Assembly: GCA_003222555.1 (NCBI GenBank)
Contig: QHWL01000121.1
Location: forward strand, 1 to 5,431
Direction of reading: 5' to 3'
DNA length: 5,431 nt
DNA from: Acidobacteriota bacterium
Lineage (GTDB): Bacteria > Acidobacteriota > Vicinamibacteria > Vicinamibacterales > CAVVIG01
Part shown: positions 1 to 5,431 of the stretch, in pieces
Position numbering within the stretch: the first letter of the stretch is position 1
Layout of the letters: every line of letters begins with the position of its first letter
Notes under the pieces: generated by a model
What the model was told of the DNA's origin: nothing
The model's input: only the letters and a program-made list of their open reading frames with translations
The model's database searches: none
Program-made: the position numbers and the translations under genes

Positions 1-440
1 TGACGGACGACCACCAACTCTCCGCCATGATCGATCCACACCTCGCACCGCTCGTTGGCTGTCGCCGCGTCGTGGCGATACGCAGGCAGGAACCGCCCGG
101 CCATGAAGCTGACCCGCGTCACGCGGCCCGATACCGGAAGCCGGTTGACGTGCACGTCCATCGGCGACAGGAAAATGCTGACCTGCTGCCACGAGCCTGG
201 CGGCGCCGCCTCGGCCATCGCCGGCCCGGCCACGAGCACCCGTCCGTCCGCGGGAGACAGCACCGCATCGTCGCCCACGCCGACATGACCGCGTCGATCG
301 GGATCGCGAAAGAAAAAGGCGAAAAACGCGCCGGCCAGGGCGAACGGAATCGCCAGTCCCCATCCGACCGTTGCCGCAGAGAGCACCGCGAGCACGAGGG
401 TGCCGACGATGAAGGGAAGGCCGGCTGAATCGATGCGCAA
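1..440 (-). CDS. psd: Phosphatidylserine decarboxylase proenzyme, short form (partial, C-terminus outside window)
   Basis: Converts phosphatidylserine to phosphatidylethanolamine at the inner membrane, the last step of PE synthesis. About 146 N-terminal residues are visible. Residues 8-45 are strongly hydrophobic and form one or two membrane segments ending in FFFRDPDRR, as in the short bacterial/archaeal-type family (usually a little over 200 residues). LSPADGRVLVAG follows, with the conserved aspartate region. Next come FLSPMDVHVNRLPVSGRV with the conserved histidine, and then GRFLPAYRHDAATANER and EVWID, all typical of the family. The Gly-Ser self-cleavage site that makes the pyruvoyl group should lie beyond base 1, so catalytic integrity cannot be judged. 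The start is uncertain. No in-frame ATG exists; TTG at 440-438 gives an N-terminus (MRIDSAGLPFI) that fits the family, but no good Shine-Dalgarno precedes it. The frame stays open further upstream without a usual start codon. The gene lies 55 bases after the DUF465 gene on the same strand and is probably co-transcribed with it. The family call is firm and the start is tentative. Confidence 0.93.
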   Translation of the reverse strand, partial: MRIDSAGLPFIVGTLVLAVLSAATVGWGLAIPFALAGAFFAFFFRDPDRRGHVGVGDDAVLSPADGRVLVAGPAMAEAAPPGSWQQVSIFLSPMDVHVNRLPVSGRVTRVSFMAGRFLPAYRHDAATANERCEVWIDHGGELVVVR

Positions 441-495
441 GATGAAGGGGGCTATGGCGGGCGCGCCCGACCGCGCCCGCGAGAAAGTGAGTCCG

Positions 496-792
496 TCAGC
501 CGCGCGCGTGTGGTCGCACGTGGGGCGGTGGAGGTTCGTTCGACGATACCGATGACGAGGCCGGCGTCTCGGCCTGCCGATGGCGCCGGAGGATGTCTTC
601 CATTCGATCTTTGAGCTGCAGCTTTCGCTTCTTCAGCGTTACGGCTTCAAGTTGTTCGGGTTCGGAGGGATAAGACTTAGAGGCGAGTTCGTGCAGGCGA
701 TCTTCCAGTTCGTGATGCTTGACGGCGAGCTCGTGGAACTCCTCGTCCGTCTGCAGCAACAGTTCCTTCAAGGCCTGTGACTGCCCATTCAT
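496..792 (-). CDS. DUF465 / YdcH-like small helical-hairpin protein
   Basis: This is a 98-residue protein of unknown function. Residues 8-70 (LLLQTDEEFHELAVKHHELE, then DRLHELASK, a short SYPSEPEQLEAVTLKKRKL turn and second helix, and KDRMEDILRRH) match the DUF465/YdcH pattern. That pattern is two charged, heptad-rich helices forming an antiparallel coiled-coil hairpin. The tail (residues 71-98) is rich in Ser, Pro and His and is probably disordered. Neither a signal peptide nor a membrane segment is visible, so the protein should be cytoplasmic. The frame is open upstream to an ATG at 1005, but the ATG at 792 is clearly the start. It follows a near-perfect Shine-Dalgarno at 6 bases, and the family homology begins right after it, whereas the upstream extension would translate a non-coding repeat. 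The gene sits between tsaB-rimI and psd on the same strand. The family is usually about 70-80 residues, so the extra length here is mostly the C-terminal tail. No specific function can be assigned. Confidence 0.9.
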   Translation of the reverse strand: MNGQSQALKELLLQTDEEFHELAVKHHELEDRLHELASKSYPSEPEQLEAVTLKKRKLQLKDRMEDILRRHRQAETPASSSVSSNEPPPPHVRPHARG

Positions 793-923
793 GCTCCACC
801 TCCTTGGACAACAGGGGTTCGAAAACGATGAGTCGGACCGTGCGGTGGCATGGCGATCCCGGCGTGCTCCGCGAACGTACCATAAAGGTCGAAGAGGTTG
901 CAAGGTCGGTTCGTTGCAAGGCT
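793..923 (-). promoter_or_regulatory. Upstream region of the DUF465 gene, possible promoter
   Basis: This stretch is non-coding by homology and lies between the repeat element and the DUF465 start. On the minus strand it carries TTGCAA (903-898) and, 18 bases further on, TACGTT (879-874). Each matches four of six positions of the sigma-70 consensus boxes. A 9-base direct repeat GTTGCAAGG (plus strand, 897-905 and 913-921) covers the putative -35 and could be a regulator site or chance. A promoter here would let DUF465 and psd be expressed apart from tsaB-rimI. The motif evidence is weak. Confidence 0.25.
799..804 (-). promoter_or_regulatory. Strong Shine-Dalgarno of the DUF465 gene
   Basis: On the minus strand the sequence CCAAGGAGGTGGAGC leads directly into the ATG at 792-790. 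AGGAGG is six bases from the start codon. This is the best ribosome binding site in the window, and it decides the DUF465 start in favour of 792 over the ATG at 1005. A second ATG at 788 is out of frame. Confidence 0.88.
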
Positions 924-1032
924 CTACCACGGAGGACACGGAAAACGAACGGAGGACACGGAATAACTTTTGTGACTTCATCAGACCGTGACCTCCGTTT
1001 TTCATGTTTTAGACCCGTGCCCTCAGTGGTAG
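924..1032. repeat. Nested inverted-repeat element built from four copies of an ACGGAGGACACGG-like unit
   Basis: Four copies of one short unit are arranged two on each strand. The outer arms are CTACCACGGAGGACACGG (924-941) and 1015-1032, whose reverse complement matches it at 16 of 18 positions. The inner arms are AACGGAGGACACGG (948-961) and 986-999, matching at 13 of 14 positions in reverse complement. The two left copies also share a perfect 15-base direct repeat (929-943 and 949-963, period 20). A transcript could fold into a long interrupted hairpin with a 24-base apical loop (962-985) and an asymmetric internal loop (6 against 15 bases). It lies between two minus-strand genes, 24 bases beyond the tsaB-rimI stop. 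Neither strand has a T-run after the structure, so it is not a standard intrinsic terminator. It may be a dispersed REP/MITE-like repeat; copy number elsewhere cannot be seen from one window. Confidence 0.8.
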
Positions 1033-1051
1033 CGCTTGTACTCAGAAGCGC
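1032..1051 (-). other. Short stem-loop just after the tsaB-rimI stop
   Basis: A perfect 6-base-pair stem, GCGCTT (1032-1037) with AAGCGC (1046-1051), encloses an 8-base loop. It begins 5 bases downstream of the tsaB-rimI stop codon (1059-1057) on the minus strand. No T-tract follows, so it is at best a weak or factor-dependent transcription end or an mRNA 3'-end stabiliser. It abuts the outer arm of the nested repeat, sharing base 1032. Confidence 0.4.
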
Positions 1052-1056
1052 CGGCG

Positions 1057-2382
1057 TCACTCGCCAGGATGCTCACGCCATAACACCAGAGCGTCTTCGA
1101 TTGGATTCGAATAATAGGCGGGTCTCACGCCGGCAATCGCAAATCCGAACTTTTCGTACAGACCTCGCGCCGGAGTGTTCGATCGACGGACTTCGAGCGT
1201 CGCCCGGCGAGCGCCCAGCTTGGTCCCGTCGGCCAGAACCCGCGTCAGAAGCGCGGTCGCCGCTCCTGCGCCTCGCTCGGCCGGCGCGACCGCGAGGTTA
1301 TTGATGTGAAGTTCCTCGAGGACGCGCCAGAACGAGCAGAATCCCACAACGAGGCCGTTGGCATTCTTCGCGAGATAAAAGTACGACACACCATGATTCT
1401 CGAGCTCCGCCACGTACATGTCTCGCGTCCACGGGTTGGTGAACGAGGCTTCTTCGATGGCGAGAATCGCGTCGATGTCGGCGGCCGATGCAAGAGGATC
1501 GATTGTCCAGGTCGCCATCGCGGCAGTTGCTTCCTTACTGTCCTTCTCGTCGCGCAAAAAGTCGTGCCCTTCTTTCGCGAATCGTGGATCGACGCTTCTT
1601 CTCTCGCGATCGATTTCCGCATCAGGCCGGCGCACGTATAGCGGATGTACGTCCCCTGGATCGACCGCTTCGCCAACCCGCGCCCGCGCGGCGGCCATGC
1701 GTCCGACTGCACCCGCCAGCGGTGGCGGTGCCATGACGAGCCGCGACGCGCCGCCGCGACCGCATACGAGATCTTTGTACAAGACCGCCCCGTCGCCAAC
1801 GAAGACGACAGGCTGGCCTGTCCCTGGCGCCGTCCTGGGGCCTGCCCCGGGCGCGGTCGAGGGATCTGGCGCGACCGCAGTCGAGGGATCCAGCCGTTCG
1901 CGCCAGCGTTCGAGCGTGCGCTCCGGATCGCCCACGCCGGCCGATTCGAGCTCGATCAGGCGGCCGGGGTCAAACAGCCCGGCAGATGTGACCTGGTAGA
2001 GCGCCGAAAACACCTCGCGGCGCTGCGCGTCCATCCACGCGGCCACAAGCGCGCCCGCCGGCACCTCTCGACTCGCAACCTGGGCGAGGGCCTCGAGCGC
2101 GGAGATGCCGACGATCGGGCGCCGGGTGACGAAGGCGAGCCCCTGGATCGTGGCGAGGCCAATCCGCAGCCCGGTGAACGACCCGGGGCCGGCGGCGACG
2201 GCAAACACGTCGATGGCCGACAACCCGACGCCGTGCGCCTCGAGCACGGCGAGCACCTCGGCCGGCAGACGTTGCCCGTGCGTCCGCGACGGATCGCCCG
2301 GCCTCTCCTCCACAATTTCGTTCTCGTCGACGAGCGCCACGCTTCCGGCGCGCGTCGTCGTGTCCAGCGCGAGCACACGCAT
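1057..2382 (-). CDS. tsaB-rimI: Fusion protein: TsaB (t6A synthesis) joined to RimI-type N-acetyltransferase
   Basis: 441 residues with two complete domains. The N-terminal part (about 1-255) is TsaB/YeaZ, the ASKHA-fold partner of TsaD that helps make the t6A37 modification of ANN-decoding tRNAs. It has the LALDTTTRAGSVAL nucleotide-fold start (4-17) and the family signature GPGSFTGLRIGLATIQGLAF (65-84). Residues 165-191 form a low-complexity Pro/Ala/Thr/Gly insert with DPSTA twice. A charged linker (about 255-288) leads to RimI, a GNAT acetyltransferase that in E. coli acetylates the N-terminus of ribosomal protein bS18. The acetyl-CoA loop is AERGAGAA (R370, G373, A375). E397 in LEVRRSN and Y409 in GLYEKFGF align with the E. 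coli catalytic Glu/Tyr pair at the same 12-residue spacing, and the end AYYSNPIEDALVLWRE is typical. The ATG at 2382 sits exactly at the fold start, so the start is firm although no Shine-Dalgarno is visible. The gene is divergent from mutS. Both halves look intact, and tsaB and rimI are often adjacent or fused in bacteria. Confidence 0.95.
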   Translation of the reverse strand: MRVLALDTTTRAGSVALVDENEIVEERPGDPSRTHGQRLPAEVLAVLEAHGVGLSAIDVFAVAAGPGSFTGLRIGLATIQGLAFVTRRPIVGISALEALAQVASREVPAGALVAAWMDAQRREVFSALYQVTSAGLFDPGRLIELESAGVGDPERTLERWRERLDPSTAVAPDPSTAPGAGPRTAPGTGQPVVFVGDGAVLYKDLVCGRGGASRLVMAPPPLAGAVGRMAAARARVGEAVDPGDVHPLYVRRPDAEIDRERRSVDPRFAKEGHDFLRDEKDSKEATAAMATWTIDPLASAADIDAILAIEEASFTNPWTRDMYVAELENHGVSYFYLAKNANGLVVGFCSFWRVLEELHINNLAVAPAERGAGAATALLTRVLADGTKLGARRATLEVRRSNTPARGLYEKFGFAIAGVRPAYYSNPIEDALVLWREHPGE

Positions 2383-2407
2383 GCGTTAGACTAAAAGCAT
2401 ACTCTGC
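2383..2407. promoter_or_regulatory. 25-base divergent intergenic region between tsaB-rimI and mutS
   Basis: Only 25 bases separate the two divergent start codons, and this patch is far more AT-rich than its surroundings. Possible -10-like boxes overlap. On the plus strand these are TAGACT (2387-2392) or CATACT (2398-2403); on the minus strand TATGCT (2401-2396). Each matches four of six positions of TATAAT. Used as such, they would start transcription within about 10 bases of, or at, each ATG. No Shine-Dalgarno is present before either gene. I found no well-spaced -35 box, although ATGACA (2420-2415, minus strand) is one mismatch from consensus at too short a spacing. The promoters must in any case extend into the opposite coding regions. 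Confidence 0.4.
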
Positions 2408-5080
2408 ATGAGCTTGTCATCCGATCCTTCCACTTTGCCGGCCCCGGCCTCCGCGACCCCCGCCATGCGTCAGTATCTGGACGCCAAGCAGCACCATCGA
2501 GACGCCATTGTGCTGTTTCGAATGGGCGATTTCTACGAGACGTTCTACGAGGACGCGCTCGTTGCGGCGCGCGCGCTCGAGCTGACGTTGACGGCGCGCT
2601 CGAAGGACGCCAATGGCGGTGGCATCCCGATGTGCGGCGTGCCATATCACGCGGTCGATACCTATATCGCACGATTGGTGAAGAAGGGCTTCCGAGTCGC
2701 GATCTGCGACCAGGTGGAAGATCCGCGCAAAGCGAAAGGCCTCGTCAAGCGCGAAGTCGTGCGGGTCGTGTCGCCGGGGACGCTAACCGACGCGAACTAT
2801 CTCGACGCTCGAGAGCCGGCCTTCCTCATGGCCGTGGCGCCCGGCCGCGACGGCCCACCGACTCGGACAGCCGGGGTGGCACTGCTCGATCTGTCGACAG
2901 GTGAATTCACTGTGGCCGAGTACAGCGGACCAGACGGCATGCAGGCACTCGCCGACGAGCTCGCCGTGCTCAAGCCGCGCGAGATCGTCGTCCCCGCCGG
3001 CGCGAATATCGAAGAGACGTGGCCGATGATTGCCGCCGCAGGACTGCCCGTGACGGCCGCCGACGCCTGGACGTTCGACCTGGAATCGGCGCGCCGGACC
3101 TTGCTCGATCAGCTCCGCGTCGGAGGCCTCGAAGGCTTCGGCCTGGACCGACGCCCCGTGGCTGTCGCAGCGGCTGGCGCGCTCGTCCATTATCTTCGCG
3201 GCACCCAGAAAGTCGACCTCGCGCACGTGCGCGCGATCGGCTACCGCCAGCGCGCCGACGCACTCTTGGTCGATCCGACCACTCTGAAGCACCTCGAGAT
3301 CATCGAAGGATCGGAAGGCGGCCGCGACGGCTCGCTCCTCGACGAACTCGACCGCACCGTCACCTCCGTCGGAAGCCGCCTGCTCCGCTCGTGGCTGCTC
3401 CGACCGCTTTTCGCGCTCGAGCCGATCCGCGATCGGCTGGATGCTGTCGAGGAGCTCGCGTTTCGCACGACCGATCGCGGAAAGTTCCGCGACACGATCA
3501 AAGCGGTTCAGGACCTGGAACGCCTGGTCGCTCGCGCGGCGCTCGGTACCGCGGGACCGCGCGATCTCGCCGGGCTCAAGCAATCGCTCGCGGTCGTCCC
3601 GCGCGTCCGCGCGGTGCTCCGCGATCTGCAGGCGCCGCTGGTCCGATCGCTCGTCGCCGAGCTCGACGAGCTGGCCGACGTTCGCGACGGAATCGACGCC
3701 ACGCTCATCGACGATCCGCCGGCGTTGGCGCGCGAGGGCGGCTTCGTGCGCGACGGGGCCGACCGCGAGCTCGACGAGCTGCGTACGATCAGCCGATCGG
3801 GCAAGCAGGTGGTCGCCGAGATGGAAGAGCGCGAGAGGGCGCGCACCGGCATCGGCTCGCTCAAAGTCAGATACAACCGCGTGTTCGGGTACTACATCGA
3901 AGTCTCGAAATCGAACCTGCACGCGGTGCCCCCCGACTACCACCGAAAGCAGACGATCGCGGGAGGCGAACGGTTCATCACGCCCGCGCTGAAGGAGTAC
4001 GAAGACAAGATTCTCGGCGCCGATGAGCGAATCGTGGAGCGCGAGCTGGAAATGTTCGAGAAGCTCCGCCGCGACGTCGCAGCCGAAGCGCCGCGGATCC
4101 AGTCGGTCGCGCGCGCCCTGGCGGCGCTCGACGTCCTCGCCGCGCTGGCCGACGGCGCCGCCGTCGGCAACTACACCAAACCGCACGTCCACGACGGCGA
4201 CGAGCTGGCCGTGCTCGACGCGCGGCACCCTGTCGTCGAACGCCGGACCGCCGCGGCCGGCGATGCCTTCGTGCCCAACGACATCATGCTCAACGGCACG
4301 ACGTGTCAGCTCGTCATCCTGACGGGACCCAACATGGGCGGCAAGTCGACGTATCTGCGTCAGACGGCCCTCGTGTGCATCATGGCGCAGGCGGGATCGT
4401 TCGTGGCGGCCCGCGAGGCGAAGGTCCCGCTCGTCGATCGCATTTTCGCCAGGGTCGGCGCCTCTGACAATATCGCGCGCGGCCATTCCACGTTCATGGT
4501 CGAGATGCAGGAGACCGCCAACATCCTGCACACCGCGACCTCGCGCAGTCTCGTCGTGCTCGACGAAATTGGCCGCGGCACGGCCACCTTCGACGGGTTG
4601 AGCATCGCCTGGGCGGTCGCCGAACACCTCGCGACGCATCCGAAGATGCGGCCCAAGACCCTGTTTGCGACGCATTACCACGAGTTGACCGACCTGGCTG
4701 ACGCGACGCCGGGCGTCGTCAACTTCCACGTCGCGGCGCGCGAGTGGAAGGACGACATCATCTTCTTGAGGAAAATCGTGCCCGGGCGATCGGATCGCAG
4801 CTACGGCATCCAGGTCGCGCGCCTCGCCGGCCTGCCGCAACCGGTCGTCGATCGCGCGCGCGAAATTCTCTTGGCGCTCGAGCGCGACGAGCTGGCGCGC
4901 GGGGGACGGCCGTCGGTGAGCGGCACGCCCACCGAGCCGCAGAAACAGCTCGGCTTGTTTCAGACGTCCCCGGCCGACGACCGCTTGCGCGAACGCCTCG
5001 CCGCAATTGACGTCGACCGGATGACGCCGCTCGAAGCGCTGACGGTGTTGGCGGAATTGAAAAAGGACGCCGCGTCATGA
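2408..5080 (+). CDS. mutS: DNA mismatch repair protein MutS
   Basis: 890-residue mismatch-recognition ATPase that binds mispairs and small loops and recruits MutL. The length is close to E. coli MutS (853). The N-terminal mismatch-binding domain contains MRQYLDAKQHH and GDFYE at 40-44, with F42 and E44 as the mismatch-contacting pair. The connector domain follows (AGVALLDLSTGEF), then the core lever and clamp region with the conserved VRYNRVFGYYIEVSKSN stretch. The ATPase domain has Walker A GPNMGGKS (640-647, K646), Walker B LVVLDEIGRGT (D719, E720) and the switch histidine in FATHYHE (H756). Q847-L-G-L-F851 near the C-terminus fits a beta-clamp-binding motif, followed by a short helical tail like the oligomerisation segment of other MutS proteins. 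No frameshift or missing key residue is seen. The start at 2408 gives a 19-residue Ser/Pro/Ala tail before the domain; ATG 2465 (M20) is an alternative. Neither has a Shine-Dalgarno. No mutL is in view. Confidence 0.97.
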   Translation: MSLSSDPSTLPAPASATPAMRQYLDAKQHHRDAIVLFRMGDFYETFYEDALVAARALELTLTARSKDANGGGIPMCGVPYHAVDTYIARLVKKGFRVAICDQVEDPRKAKGLVKREVVRVVSPGTLTDANYLDAREPAFLMAVAPGRDGPPTRTAGVALLDLSTGEFTVAEYSGPDGMQALADELAVLKPREIVVPAGANIEETWPMIAAAGLPVTAADAWTFDLESARRTLLDQLRVGGLEGFGLDRRPVAVAAAGALVHYLRGTQKVDLAHVRAIGYRQRADALLVDPTTLKHLEIIEGSEGGRDGSLLDELDRTVTSVGSRLLRSWLLRPLFALEPIRDRLDAVEELAFRTTDRGKFRDTIKAVQDLERLVARAALGTAGPRDLAGLKQSLAVVPRVRAVLRDLQAPLVRSLVAELDELADVRDGIDATLIDDPPALAREGGFVRDGADRELDELRTISRSGKQVVAEMEERERARTGIGSLKVRYNRVFGYYIEVSKSNLHAVPPDYHRKQTIAGGERFITPALKEYEDKILGADERIVERELEMFEKLRRDVAAEAPRIQSVARALAALDVLAALADGAAVGNYTKPHVHDGDELAVLDARHPVVERRTAAAGDAFVPNDIMLNGTTCQLVILTGPNMGGKSTYLRQTALVCIMAQAGSFVAAREAKVPLVDRIFARVGASDNIARGHSTFMVEMQETANILHTATSRSLVVLDEIGRGTATFDGLSIAWAVAEHLATHPKMRPKTLFATHYHELTDLADATPGVVNFHVAAREWKDDIIFLRKIVPGRSDRSYGIQVARLAGLPQPVVDRAREILLALERDELARGGRPSVSGTPTEPQKQLGLFQTSPADDRLRERLAAIDVDRMTPLEALTVLAELKKDAAS
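5062..5067 (+). promoter_or_regulatory. Likely Shine-Dalgarno of the substrate-binding protein gene, inside mutS
   Basis: AAAGGA in the last codons of mutS (5062-5067) lies 9 bases before the ATG at 5077. That ATG overlaps the mutS TGA as ATGA. This supports initiation at 5077 and translational coupling to mutS, which matters because the first codons of the downstream gene look unlike a normal signal-peptide N-region. Confidence 0.5.
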
Positions 5081-5431
5081 CCGCCGCGAGTCTACGCTCG
5101 AGGCCGAGGGACAGCGAAGCCGTGCCAGCGCGTGGGGGTGGGGCCCCACGCGAACTAAATAAAGTCGCGGCCCTGGCGCTGTCACTGCTCGCCGCGACCG
5201 GCTGTCTCCGCCAGCCGCCTGTCAATCCCAACATCATCGTTGTCTCCGTTGCCAGTGGCCCCAACAACCTCGATCCGCGGGTCGGAACCGACGACGTGTC
5301 GCAGAAGATCGCACAACTCATTTTCAACGGCCTGATGGCCATCAACGAGCAACTTCGAGTGGTGCCGGACCTCGCCGAGCGCCTCGACAATCCCCTACCG
5401 AACGTGTACGTCGCGACGCTTCGACGAGGCG
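5077..5431 (+). CDS. ABC transporter substrate-binding lipoprotein, family 5 (partial, C-terminus outside window)
   Basis: Extracytoplasmic solute receptor of the peptide/nickel-type family (SBP_bac_5), cut by the window edge after 118 codons. Family 5 members bind peptides, nickel or other solutes for an ABC importer; the ligand cannot be told here. Residues 30-43 form a short hydrophobic core ending in LLAATGC. This resembles a lipobox with C43 as the lipidated residue, although the -3 position is Ala rather than Leu. The mature part shows IIVVSVASGPNNLDPRVGTD, SQKIAQLIFNGLMAINEQLR and VVPDLAERLDNP, the usual family opening with its LDP motif and the region before the cluster of conserved Lys/Phe/His/Asp residues. 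The ATG overlaps the mutS stop by four bases and has an AAAGGA upstream. The pre-core region of about 29 residues is unusually long and includes GGGAPRE encoded by a GC hairpin. A later start at GTG 5122 is possible but has no better support. No permease gene is in view. Confidence 0.87.
   Translation, partial: MTAASLRSRPRDSEAVPARGGGAPRELNKVAALALSLLAATGCLRQPPVNPNIIVVSVASGPNNLDPRVGTDDVSQKIAQLIFNGLMAINEQLRVVPDLAERLDNPLPNVYVATLRRG
5129..5152 (+). repeat. Strong GC hairpin inside the leader of the substrate-binding protein gene
   Basis: CGCGTGGGG (5129-5137) pairs perfectly with CCCCACGCG (5144-5152) around a 6-base loop. AACTAAATAAA follows, an AT-rich tail that is not a T-run, so it is not a normal plus-strand terminator. 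The palindrome sits within codons 18-25 of the reading frame that begins at 5077. Its form (GC stem plus AT-rich flank, preceded by purine-rich sequence) suggests a REP-like intergenic element that has been included in the coding frame. Whether it recurs in the genome cannot be seen here. Confidence 0.7.

Noticed and set aside
27..428. Plus-strand open frame at the left edge
   Set aside because: The opposite strand encodes clear phosphatidylserine decarboxylase motifs (LSPADGR, FLSPMDVHVNR, FLPAYRHDAA), so this is a shadow.
793..1005. N-terminal extension of the DUF465 protein to an ATG at 1005
   Set aside because: The extension would translate the inverted-repeat element and shows no homology. 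The near-perfect Shine-Dalgarno at 799-804 and the onset of family similarity place the start at 792.
924..1032. CRISPR array
   Set aside because: There are only two direct copies, with a 20-base period and a 5-base gap between the 15-base units, and the other two copies are inverted. There are no spacers of CRISPR length and no cas genes.
1645..2394. 249-codon plus-strand open frame opposite tsaB-rimI
   Set aside because: It is antisense to well-supported TsaB coding sequence, shows no recognisable domain, and has Arg/Pro/Gly-rich shadow composition.
2783..4840. 685-codon open frame on the minus strand opposite mutS
   Set aside because: It is a shadow of the GC-rich mutS codon pattern: composition is rich in Arg, Asp, Val and Glu, no family is recognisable, and mutS is unmistakable on the other strand.
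5129..5163. Intrinsic terminator for mutS
   Set aside because: The GC stem is followed on the plus strand by AACTAAATAAA rather than a T-run, and it lies inside the next open reading frame.
4758..5390. 210-codon minus-strand open frame across the mutS end and the lipoprotein gene
   Set aside because: It overlaps two genes with recognisable protein motifs on the other strand and is Arg/Ala/Ser-rich shadow sequence.

Overview
This is an ordinary chromosomal, clearly GC-rich window that holds housekeeping genes. It reads most like an Acidobacteriota genome of the Vicinamibacteria type. That placement is inference: it rests on GC-rich codon use, a fused tsaB-rimI gene, a short-form phosphatidylserine decarboxylase next to a YdcH/DUF465 gene, and my memory of MutS sequences from that group. 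No rRNA or other marker is present to confirm it.

Layout. On the minus strand, reading right to left, there are three genes. The first is a fused tsaB-rimI gene (2382 to 1057), which combines a tRNA t6A-synthesis subunit with a ribosomal-protein/GNAT N-acetyltransferase. After a 264-base gap comes a small DUF465/YdcH-like helical-hairpin protein (792 to 496) with an excellent ribosome binding site. Last is the N-terminal two thirds of a phosphatidylserine decarboxylase proenzyme (440 to beyond base 1), cut by the window edge. The 264-base gap holds a nested inverted-repeat element (924-1032), the most structured non-coding feature here.

On the plus strand, mutS (2408-5080) starts only 25 bases from the tsaB-rimI start and is divergent from it. 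It encodes a full-length, apparently intact mismatch-recognition ATPase. Its stop codon overlaps the ATG of a family 5 ABC transporter substrate-binding lipoprotein (5077 to beyond 5431), which runs off the right edge. The first 25 or so codons of that gene contain a strong GC hairpin and look like foreign or repeat-derived sequence placed before the signal peptide.

The genes serve separate jobs: translation fidelity, membrane lipid synthesis, DNA repair and solute uptake. Their proximity does not suggest a single pathway. I see no mobile-element gene, CRISPR array, tRNA, rRNA or convincing novel defence or biosynthetic system. The points worth a second look are the nested repeat, the hairpin-bearing leader of the lipoprotein gene, the very short divergent mutS/tsaB intergenic region, and the fusion gene's linkers and possible internal start.
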